Source: CAZBWE01 sp964495465 (GTDB lineage Bacteria > Planctomycetota > Phycisphaerae > Sedimentisphaerales > Anaerobacaceae). From it: a DNA stretch of 6,028 bases. A program made the translations under genes and the position numbers. How positions within the stretch are numbered: the stretch's first letter is position 1; each line of letters starts with the position of its first letter. The stretch is taken from assembly GCA_964495465.1 (NCBI GenBank), contig CAZBWE010000115.1, positions 1-6,028 on the forward strand. Direction: 5' to 3'. Positions 1 through 5,227 of this stretch are shown here, in pieces. The notes under the pieces were generated by a model. It ran no database searches, had not been told where the DNA came from, and was given only the letters and a program-made list of their open reading frames with translations.

Positions 1-49
1 AGCGGTCAAGCAAAACAAGCACAATGGAATGTAATGTTCTCATTCGCAT
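1..49 (-). CDS. 5' end of an unidentified leftward gene (partial)
   Basis: Reading leftward, an AGGAG (bases 58-54) sits 4 bases before an ATG at 49 and 10 bases before a second in-frame ATG at 43. The 16 codons that follow are open to the window edge and read MRMRTLHSIVLVLLDR, a basic start followed by a hydrophobic run that could begin a signal peptide or membrane anchor. A TATAAT-like -10 box on the minus strand (77-72) lies a suitable distance upstream, but I see no good -35. The gene would be divergent from amrS. Product unknown; the call rests only on the ribosome binding site and the short open frame. Confidence 0.4.
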   Translation of the reverse strand, partial: MRMRTLHSIVLVLLDR

Positions 50-131
50 TTATCTCCTGAGTATAAGATAAATTATACGATTGATTTTATTTATTCTATA
101 TATTAAACTGCAAGAATAAAGTTAATTAGTC

Positions 132-225
132 GAGATTCTTCGCTTCCTCCTTCGCCGAGGCTACGGAGGACAAGACGCTCAGAATGACTGTAAAGTAGAT
201 TCCTGCTTTCGCAGGAATGACAGGA
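132..225. repeat. Nested inverted-repeat (REP/MITE-like) element
   Basis: The right part is a perfect hairpin: ATTCCTGC (199-206), loop TTTC, GCAGGAAT (211-218), followed by GACAGGAG. The left part has an outer ATTCT (135-139) opposing AGAAT (181-185) and an inner CCTCC (146-150) opposing GGAGG (165-169), with imperfect pairing between. Both halves end in AATGAC (183-188, 215-220), so this looks like two related units side by side. Such intergenic palindromes resemble the dispersed REP-like repeats of many bacterial genomes; that the element is multicopy here is inference, since only one locus is visible. It fills most of the leader of the radical SAM gene and is not coding. Confidence 0.6.
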
Positions 226-241
226 GTAGGACGAGGTAATT

Positions 242-1279
242 ATGGAGACAGAAGAAAAGAGTCTCAAAAAAGCGGTGCTTTGGGAGCCGGATAAGGATAA
301 AAAGGTTAGATGCAAACTGTGCAGCCACAGGTGCGTGATTGATGAGAGAAAGGTCGGCAGGTGTAATGTTCGCAAAAATATCGATGGAGTATTATATTCG
401 CTAACCTACGATAAGGTATGCTCGGCTAATCCTGACCCTATCGAGAAAAAGCCGCTCTTTCACTTTCAGCCGGGGACGAGAAGTTTCTCCATCGCAACTA
501 TGGGATGCAATTTTCAATGCGATTTTTGTCAGAACTGGCAGATAAGCCAGGCGGCTATCGAGAACGGCCAAATCGATGGCGAGCCAATAACGCCGGAGCA
601 AATAGTCGAGGCAGCAGTCCGCAACGGATGTAAAAGTATCGCATATACTTATACCGAGCCGACTGTCTTTATGGAACTGTGTAACGATTGCGGCCGGCTG
701 GCGAAAGAAAAAGGGCTGAAGAATATATTTGTCAGTAACGGCTACCAGACAATCGAGGCGATTGATTTTGCCAAAGACTGGCTTGACGGCATAAATGTCG
801 ATTTGAAGGCCTTTAGCGAGGATTATTATAAAAGGTTGTGTAAGGCAAGATTACAGCCGGTGCTCGATACAATCAGCTATATCGCAAACCAAACAAATAT
901 CTGGCTCGAAATTACGACGCTACTGGTGCCGGGTGAAAACGACTCTGATGATGAACTGAAAAAGATTGCAGAATTTATCGTTACAAAAGCAAATCCTGAT
1001 GTTCCCTGGCACATCAGCCGATTTTACCCGCAGTATAAGTATCTGGACTCTGTGCCTACACCGCTCGAAAGTTTAGAACGTGCTTACGATATTGGCAGGG
1101 CGGCAGGGCTGCATTACGTTTACTTAGGCAATGTGCCCGGTGCAAAATCAGAGAACACGTTTTGTTACAAGTGCGGCCGAACATTGATTGAGCGTATGGG
1201 TTATAAAATACTTGCAAACCATATAAAAAAGTCCTGCTGCCCGGATTGTAATACGAAAATTGCAGGATTTGAATTATAA
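242..1279 (+). CDS. amrS: AmmeMemoRadiSam system radical SAM enzyme (AmrS)
   Basis: A 345-residue radical SAM protein of the PflA-like AmrS family, usually found with Memo and AMMECR1 proteins; the reaction is not firmly established. The Fe-S/SAM motif is CX3CX2C at Cys89, Cys93 and Cys96 (MGCNFQCDFCQNW). The family's N-terminal cysteine block is present (C24, C27, C31, C41, within CKLCSHRC and GRCNVR), as are the TYTEPT segment (136-141) and the conserved VSNGY (164-168). The C terminus carries a rubredoxin-like zinc ribbon, CYKC (308-311) and CPDC (333-336). The start is supported by GAGG at 233-236, 5 bases before the ATG. Length and motifs indicate an intact gene. Memo and AMMECR1 partners are not visible here. 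It converges with the minus-strand DUF134 gene. A pyruvate-formate-lyase activase label is possible from homology, but the N-terminal cysteine block favours AmrS. Confidence 0.92.
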   Translation: METEEKSLKKAVLWEPDKDKKVRCKLCSHRCVIDERKVGRCNVRKNIDGVLYSLTYDKVCSANPDPIEKKPLFHFQPGTRSFSIATMGCNFQCDFCQNWQISQAAIENGQIDGEPITPEQIVEAAVRNGCKSIAYTYTEPTVFMELCNDCGRLAKEKGLKNIFVSNGYQTIEAIDFAKDWLDGINVDLKAFSEDYYKRLCKARLQPVLDTISYIANQTNIWLEITTLLVPGENDSDDELKKIAEFIVTKANPDVPWHISRFYPQYKYLDSVPTPLESLERAYDIGRAAGLHYVYLGNVPGAKSENTFCYKCGRTLIERMGYKILANHIKKSCCPDCNTKIAGFEL

Positions 1280-1281
1280 GA

Positions 1282-1365
1282 CTACCCCCGATGGCCATAG
1301 CCATATCTGCTAGGGCCTCCGCGACCTCTACAAAAGCGATATGGAGGGCCAAAATCAATAGCAGG
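1282..1365 (-). pseudogene. In-frame Gly/Arg-rich tail beyond the DUF134 stop codon
   Basis: Directly after the TAA of the DUF134 gene, in the same frame, 27 sense codons run to a TAG at 1284-1282. They encode a strongly biased peptide including FGPPYRFCRGRGGPSRYGYG. Glycine, arginine and aromatic residues dominate, unlike random intergenic sequence, and the tail ends two bases from the convergent amrS stop. The likely reading is that DUF134 once continued into a glycine-rich C-terminal extension, or was followed in frame by the end of a small glycine-rich protein, and a point change created the TAA. Readthrough or a base-call error are alternatives. Confidence 0.5.
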
Positions 1366-1659
1366 TTATATGTATTCGAAAGGCCCGCCCTCAATTGACA
1401 AAGCTTTACCGTTGACCAGAGCATCGGCAATTTTTTTGTGAGCGGATTCGATAATTCTGCCAAAGGTCTGGCGCGAGACGTCCATTTTTTGTGCTGACTG
1501 TTCCTGATACAGTTTTTCAAAATCCGCCAGCCGGATTGCCTCAAGCTCATCAAAAGTCAAATTGACCTGCTGCAAGACAGAAAGAGGGACTCCCCTTGGT
1601 TTGTAAAAGGTAACTTGTGGCAAATATGCCACAAGTCTGCGTTGTCTTGGTCTGGGCAT
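1366..1659 (-). CDS. DUF134 (UPF0251) family predicted DNA-binding protein
   Basis: A 97-residue protein starting MPRPRQRR, the usual opening of DUF134, so I choose the ATG at 1659 over an upstream in-frame TTG at 1692. Residues about 34-82 form a helix-turn-helix resembling sigma-factor region 4, with LTFDELEAIRL followed by SRQTFGRI and KKIADALV; it ends in the family's IEGGPFEY-like motif. The family is regarded as DNA-binding and is often encoded beside Mrp-type ATPases, NifX/FeMo-cofactor-like proteins and small CxxC proteins in anaerobes, so a local regulatory role is inferred. The ribosome binding site is weak (only AGG about 9 bases upstream), and the preceding DNA is the wreck of an Mrp gene, so normal expression may be affected. 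Translation stops at TAA (1366-1368), but an in-frame glycine/arginine-rich tail follows (see 1282-1365). Confidence 0.85.
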   Translation of the reverse strand: MPRPRQRRLVAYLPQVTFYKPRGVPLSVLQQVNLTFDELEAIRLADFEKLYQEQSAQKMDVSRQTFGRIIESAHKKIADALVNGKALSIEGGPFEYI

Positions 1660-1679
1660 ATTGTAGCTGCCTATAAAAA

Positions 1680-1901
1680 TTAATGGTCGCAAATATTTTC
1701 ACTACATTGCAATTGTCCGCTCAAGTATTGTAGGGCCAGCTGCTGCGGCGTGGTGATAATGACAGCACCATCAGTATTGCTGATAAGCTGGACTATCGAC
1801 AACGGTTCGTCACCCGTTCCGGGCGGACAGTCAACAACCAGATAGTCAAGCTGTCTCCAGTCAACTTCAGTGATAAACTGCTTTATGAGGTTATGTTTCA
1901 T
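1680..1901 (-). pseudogene. Internal fragment of an Mrp/NBP35-type Fe-S carrier ATPase
   Basis: The fragment carries the hallmark middle of Mrp/ApbC/NBP35 ATPases: an LDYLVVDCPPGTGDEPLS segment (Walker B/switch region), then GAVIITTPQQLAL. Family proteins, about 250-370 residues, act in Fe-S cluster transfer and begin with a GKGGVGKS P-loop, which is absent. Similarity starts just upstream at RSGPMK (to about 1913, matching the family's WRGPMK) and abuts the ABC permease stop. After LALQ the open frame reads an unrelated tail to a TAA at 1680. In the +1 frame a continuation resembling the family's DVRRTI..M segment is visible (LERTIAM, about 1725-1705), followed by TAG and TGA, so a one-base deletion near 1727 and later truncation are likely. 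The nucleotide-binding and C-terminal CxxC regions are gone. An AAGGAG sits 7 bases before ATG 1901, so a 73-residue peptide could still be made, but function is unlikely. Confidence 0.8.
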
Positions 1902-1919
1902 CGGTCCGCTCCTTATTTT

Positions 1920-2648
1920 CTACTCAAATTTTTTACCGAGTAACTTTACTGCCGGCAAAATAAAAAGAAGTAAAAAGCCGATAAGTATCAGCGTATATGA
2001 AAGGACTATCCTGCCTGCGACACCGGAAAATGAAAATCGGAGGCCTTCCACGGTATAAGTAAGAGGCAATGCATAAGAAAGATACTGTAATGCCGCAGGC
2101 ATCTTTGAGACCGGATAGACAACGCCGCTTAAAAATATCATCAAAAAGCGGGGTAAATTAAGTAGGGTCTGCGCCTCAAATACTTCCTTCACCAAAACAC
2201 ATAAAAGAGCACCAAGGGATGAAAAAACCAAGAGTGAAGGAATGATGATTAAAATAAGATAAACAAAGTTAGGCTGGAGCCCGAGAACAATTGTTGAACC
2301 TATTGTTACTACTGTTGTCATCGCAAAACCGAAAACAACACCACCCAGGACCTTTCCAAAAAGCACCGCTGATAAACCAATTGGCGCCAAAAGCAATCTT
2401 TCCAAAGAGCCAAGTCTAAGCTCAAAATTTATAACCACTGCCTCTGCAGCAGTAGTACTAAAAAGAATCGTCATCGCAATTAATCCGGGCACTAACTCTT
2501 CAAAACTTCCGGGATTTCTTAAATAAAAAGCTAAAATCCAGGTAATCGGAAAGACAATGCCCCAACTGACTGCCGGCGGCTTAAAATAGTATGTCTTTAT
2601 ATCTTTTAAGGCGATATAGAAAATACCTCGTAAGTTATCACGCCACAT
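1920..2648 (-). CDS. ABC-2 type transporter permease
   Basis: A 242-residue integral membrane protein of the ABC-2 export permease family (DrrB/NodJ-like), the membrane half of the exporter whose ATPase is encoded just upstream. It starts with a short cytoplasmic segment (MWRDNLRGIFYIALKDIKTYY) followed by about six hydrophobic stretches, including PITWILAFYL, TVVTIGSTIVLGL, LILIIIPSLLVFSSLGALL and a final LILIGFLLLFILPAV. The conserved ABC-2 segment FLSGVVYPVSKMP lies in the second half. I choose the ATG at 2648: AGGA stands 7 bases before it and it begins one base after the ATPase stop. An in-frame TTG at 2666 would add six residues and overlap the ATPase gene. The gene looks intact. Its substrate cannot be read from the sequence; lipid, drug, polysaccharide and metal-related exporters share this fold. 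Confidence 0.88.
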   Translation of the reverse strand: MWRDNLRGIFYIALKDIKTYYFKPPAVSWGIVFPITWILAFYLRNPGSFEELVPGLIAMTILFSTTAAEAVVINFELRLGSLERLLLAPIGLSAVLFGKVLGGVVFGFAMTTVVTIGSTIVLGLQPNFVYLILIIIPSLLVFSSLGALLCVLVKEVFEAQTLLNLPRFLMIFLSGVVYPVSKMPAALQYLSYALPLTYTVEGLRFSFSGVAGRIVLSYTLILIGFLLLFILPAVKLLGKKFE

Positions 2649-2649
2649 C

Positions 2650-3414
2650 TTACTTTCCTTTTTCAATTGCTAAAACCTCCGGCTCTAAACCGGTAATCTC
2701 CATAAATGCCTCTTCCAATGATTTTTTATTGGTTTTGTCCTTTAAAGCTTGAGGCGTATCAATCGCCAAAATTCTCCCTTTTACCAGAATAGCTACACGG
2801 TCACATAAAAGGTCTGCCTCTTCCAAGTAGTGGGTAGTAAGAAAAATGGTTACTCCCTGCCGGCGAAGGTTAGATATCAAATTACGCAAAGAACGGGCTG
2901 CTACTACATCCAAACCAACTGTAGGCTCATCAAGAAAAATAACTTCAGGGTTATGAATTAAAGCCGCCGCAATTGTTAGAGCCCGCTTCATACCCCGGGA
3001 AAAGGTGCGAAAGCGGCTGTCTTTGCGCTCGTAGAGCCGAAAGGTTTTCAGCAATTCCTCCGCTCTTTTTCTCCGCTGAGTGCGAGGAACGCCATAGAGC
3101 TGTGCCATAAATAATAAGTTGTCAAAACCACTCAAATCATCATAGAGATTGGAAATTTCTGGAACAACCCCAATATGCTTCTTTATCTGCACAATCTGTG
3201 AATTAATATCAAAACCCAAAATAGACGCTTTTCCATCTGTGGGCTTGGAAGGCCCCGTAAGCATCCTTATGGTTGTAGTTTTTCCTGCGCCGTTCGGACC
3301 TAAAAATCCGAAGACTTCACCTTTCTCAACTTCAAAACTGATATGGTCAACAGCGAGAATTTCACCGTAACGCTTTGTTAAATCTGATACTCGGATTATC
3401 ATATCTTTACCCAT
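2650..3414 (-). CDS. ABC transporter ATP-binding protein
   Basis: A 254-residue ATPase of the DrrA/CcmA-like group that energises ABC-2 exporters at the inner face of the membrane. Walker A is GPNGAGKT (39-46), the signature is FSRGMKRAL (138-146) in place of LSGGQ, Walker B is VIFLDEP (158-164), the D-loop is GLD, and the switch histidine is H195 (TTHYLEEAD). The Q-loop position reads VVPEIS, with Glu where Gln is usual. The ATG at 3414 follows the DsrE-fragment stop by two bases; a second ATG at 3402 would give the more typical N terminus MIIRVSDLTKRYG. The 3' end lies one base from the permease start, so the two are surely co-transcribed and probably translationally coupled. The gene appears intact although it sits between broken neighbours, which suggests it is still selected. 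Confidence 0.92.
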   Translation of the reverse strand: MGKDMIIRVSDLTKRYGEILAVDHISFEVEKGEVFGFLGPNGAGKTTTIRMLTGPSKPTDGKASILGFDINSQIVQIKKHIGVVPEISNLYDDLSGFDNLLFMAQLYGVPRTQRRKRAEELLKTFRLYERKDSRFRTFSRGMKRALTIAAALIHNPEVIFLDEPTVGLDVVAARSLRNLISNLRRQGVTIFLTTHYLEEADLLCDRVAILVKGRILAIDTPQALKDKTNKKSLEEAFMEITGLEPEVLAIEKGK

Positions 3415-3416
3415 TT

Positions 3417-3629
3417 TTAGAATGTAATAACTTTATCAGCTTCTTTTATCCATTCAGCCGGTTCTGTCATTTTAGCTTCCTTCGCACCTTCAAAATAAGG
3501 CTCACCTTTATGTATTCCACAACGAGTCTTGCAGGTGCCACACACCTTGACAGGGACACTTTTTTCAATCAGTTTCTTTAACATTTTCCCTAAATCGAAG
3601 TAACCTTCGGGCGGCATAGCCGCATCACG
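3417..3629 (-). pseudogene. C-terminal part of a DsrE/DsrF-like sulfur-relay protein
   Basis: From about 3629 leftward the frame encodes a typical DsrE-family C-terminal half: PPEGYFDLGKMLKKLIEK, the active-site-like VCGTCKTRCGI, then MTEPAEWIKEADKVITF. Family proteins of about 110-125 residues handle persulfide sulfur (TusD/DsrE) or are uncharacterised cytoplasmic proteins. The usual N-terminal 40-50 residues with the first beta-alpha unit are missing. The open frame itself continues upstream to an ATG at 3821, but those 68 residues are an out-of-frame reading of the neighbouring zinc-ribbon gene and resemble no DsrE sequence. An internal ATG at 3617 could start a 66-residue product, yet no ribosome binding site precedes it. 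It ends two bases before the ABC ATPase start. The CGTC cysteines survive, so partial function cannot be excluded. Confidence 0.75.
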
Positions 3630-3834
3630 AGCCACATTTAGGATAATTTTTTTTACAGGGCTGGCCCGCAATATGCGGCTCTGTAGTTCCGCAACTTGGG
3701 CAAACGCAACTACCACTTGTTCCAGCAAAGAACAGACCACCAATTCTACCTCTACCTTAGCCCTAACCCGGCCCCATGCCTTGGCCGGAACCGCGCCCCT
3801 GACCGTCCAGCTCTGTCCCATCTCCTCCCGGCGT
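3625..3834 (-). pseudogene. Broken small Gly-rich zinc-ribbon protein gene (DUF5320-like start)
   Basis: Read from 3834, 69 codons encode TPGGDGTELDGQGRG..., the PGGDGT opening seen in small glycine-rich proteins of anaerobe Mrp/DUF134 clusters, then GRGRIGG, then a zinc-ribbon module with CVCPSCG (43-49), PH (53-54), GQPC (57-60) and PKCG (65-68). The first codon is ACG where ATG is expected, although AGAGGA stands 5 bases upstream (3845-3840). Codons 24 and 26 are TAG (3765-3763) and TAA (3759-3757); both differ by one C-to-T change from glutamine codons, and glutamine is frequent around them. The second knuckle has Tyr64 where the paired cysteine is expected. Translation in this frame ends at TGA 3627-3625. 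Role unknown; in such clusters these proteins may bind zinc or Fe-S. The family name is from memory of motifs and is tentative; the coding character and the lesions are directly visible. Confidence 0.65.
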
Positions 3835-3882
3835 CTTAGTCCTCTTCAAAAGATTCAATACTTTAAGAAAAAGCTCTGTATA

Positions 3883-3912
3883 TATTATGGGCATATGCTC
3901 ATAATAGTTTAA
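3883..3912 (-). promoter_or_regulatory. Promoter with 24-bp palindromic operator for the minus-strand cluster
   Basis: Bases 3883-3906 form an inverted repeat with 11 of 12 pairs matching: left half TATTATGGGCAT, right half ATGCTCATAATA, the only mismatch being 3890/3899. On the minus strand it covers a candidate -10 CATAAT (3889-3884) and the whole 17-base spacer, with a weak -35 TTAAAC at 3912-3907. It lies about 50 bases upstream of the old zinc-ribbon start. A dimeric repressor sited here would block RNA polymerase. The palindrome is certain; the promoter and its regulator (possibly the DUF134 protein) are inferred. Confidence 0.55.
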
Positions 3913-3984
3913 GTAAAATTTTGAAAAAATGCAAATTTTTTTACTACCACCAGAACGTTTATATTAGTTCTTAGTGAGAAAAAA

Positions 3985-4015
3985 TTGGTGCAAATGCCTG
4001 AATTTTAGTTAAAAT
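3985..4015 (+). promoter_or_regulatory. Possible sigma-70-type promoter for pdxB-folP
   Basis: TTGGTG (3985-3990) and TAAAAT (4010-4015) are separated by 19 bases in an AT-rich, non-coding stretch ending 42 bases before pdxB. The spacing is longer than the optimum and the -35 is only a partial match, so this is a suggestion. Nothing else recognisable as a gene lies between 3846 and 4057. Confidence 0.25.
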
Positions 4016-4057
4016 AGCTCAAATTCTTTACAAATATAAAAATTATGGGGCCTCATT

Positions 4058-5227
4058 ATGAAGATAGTTGCCGATGAGAATATAGCATTTGTTGCTGAGT
4101 GTTGCAGCTCGATAGGCGAGATAATAACTATACCCGGCCGAGAAATAACACCAGAAGTTATTAGCGATGCGGATATTTTGCTCGTTCGCACCATAACACC
4201 GGTAAATGAAAATCTGCTCGCCGACAGCTCGGTCAGGTTTGTCGCTACGGTTACAATCGGCTTTGAGCACGTCAAAATCGATTACCTAAAAAGCCGTAAC
4301 ATCGGCTTTTCCTCGGCGCCGGGGTCAAATGCAAACTCGGCAGCAGAATACGTTATTGCAGCACTATTAGAAATCGGACAGAAGCACAATATTACTCTCG
4401 AAGACAAATCGATAGGCATTATCGGTGTCGGTAATGTCGGCAGCAGGGTGGCCAAAAAATGTGCAGCTCTGGGAATGAAAATTTATCTGAACGACCCTCC
4501 GTTAGAAAGACAAACCAAAGACAAAAAATATCTGCCTATAGAAAATCTTTACAACTGCGATTTTATAACACTTCATACGCCCTTGACATTCGAGGGAATT
4601 GATAAGACATTTCAACTGGCTGATGAGAAATTTTTCAAATCGCTTAAGCCCGGCTGTGTATTTATAAACGATTCACGAGGCAGTGTCGCTGACAACAGTG
4701 CCCTTAAACAAGCCATAAAAACAGACAAAATAAAAGCTGCCGTTCTGGACGTATGGGAGAATGAGCCGAATATTGACACGGAACTTCTCCAAATGGTTGA
4801 TATCGGAACGCCACATATTGCCGGTTACTCGCTGGATGGTAAGATTGCAGGAATGATTATGATTTATAAGGCGGCCTGCGAATATTTTGGTCTTGAGAGC
4901 AAGTATGATATCGAGGATTTTCTGCCCGAACCGGCAGTATCGCAAATAAAGATAAACCCTTCCAGCGGCAGCGAGCAGAAGATACTGTCGGATGCAGTTA
5001 GAAAGATTTACGACATCAAAAAAGACGATGCTAATCTAAGAGCAATTCTAAATGAGCCAATAAAGGCAAGAGGCAAGTTTTTCGATTGGCTACGAAATAA
5101 TTACCCCGTCCGAAGGGAATTGCAAAATACGAAAGTTTTATTAGCCACAGAGAATAAACTAACGGGTAAAAAACTTTTAGATAAATTGGCTGGGATTGGT
5201 TTTAAGGTTGAAAATGGGGAAAGTTAG
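4058..5227 (+). CDS. pdxB: Erythronate-4-phosphate dehydrogenase
   Basis: A 389-residue NAD-dependent D-2-hydroxyacid dehydrogenase that oxidises 4-phosphoerythronate to 2-oxo-3-hydroxy-4-phosphobutanoate, the second step of DXP-dependent pyridoxal phosphate synthesis in the cytoplasm. N-terminal MKIVADENIAF matches the PdxB opening. The Rossmann motif is GVGNVGSR (123-130). The catalytic Arg-Glu-His set is R207 (DSRGS), E236 (WENEP) and H253 (TPHIAGYSLDGK). The C-terminal PdxB dimerisation domain is present, including FDWLRNNYPVRREL, which separates it from SerA or glyoxylate reductases. It is slightly longer at the C terminus than the roughly 380-residue E. coli protein. The ATG follows a GGGG run by 7 bases, a modest ribosome binding site. 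folP begins within or just after its 3' end, so the two form an operon. The gene is intact. Confidence 0.93.
   Translation: MKIVADENIAFVAECCSSIGEIITIPGREITPEVISDADILLVRTITPVNENLLADSSVRFVATVTIGFEHVKIDYLKSRNIGFSSAPGSNANSAAEYVIAALLEIGQKHNITLEDKSIGIIGVGNVGSRVAKKCAALGMKIYLNDPPLERQTKDKKYLPIENLYNCDFITLHTPLTFEGIDKTFQLADEKFFKSLKPGCVFINDSRGSVADNSALKQAIKTDKIKAAVLDVWENEPNIDTELLQMVDIGTPHIAGYSLDGKIAGMIMIYKAACEYFGLESKYDIEDFLPEPAVSQIKINPSSGSEQKILSDAVRKIYDIKKDDANLRAILNEPIKARGKFFDWLRNNYPVRRELQNTKVLLATENKLTGKKLLDKLAGIGFKVENGES

Noticed and set aside
103..375. 90-codon minus-strand open frame including SHSERLVLRSLGEGG
   Set aside because: This is translation of the intergenic repeat plus antisense of amrS; such peptides commonly arise from REP-like elements.
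1301..1344. Hairpin CCATATC/GATATGG as a bidirectional terminator between amrS and DUF134
   Set aside because: The arms are only 7 bp with a 30-base loop, no T-run follows on either strand, and the bases are explained by the in-frame tail codons.
1056..1553. 165-codon minus-strand open frame across the amrS end and DUF134
   Set aside because: It is a shadow of amrS and DUF134 in another frame with no recognisable domain.
3755..3771. Telomere-like GGGTTAGGG on the minus strand
   Set aside because: It is a single unit within glycine-rich codons carrying the two stops, not a tandem repeat.
1282..3834. Stop-codon recoding (TAG/TAA as glutamine) to explain in-frame stops in the zinc ribbon and the DUF134 tail
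   Set aside because: Intact genes in the window end normally at TAA (amrS, ABC ATPase) and TAG (ABC permease, pdxB), and the zinc-ribbon gene also lacks an ATG and a conserved cysteine, so decay is simpler.
3673..3912. 79-codon plus-strand open frame opposite the zinc-ribbon remnant
   Set aside because: It is antisense to the recognisable zinc-ribbon frame, has no ribosome binding site, and runs through the promoter palindrome.
3915..3941. AAAATTTTG...CAAATTTTTTT as a rho-independent terminator
   Set aside because: The stem is nearly all A/T with a mismatch and too weak; the stretch is simply AT-rich.
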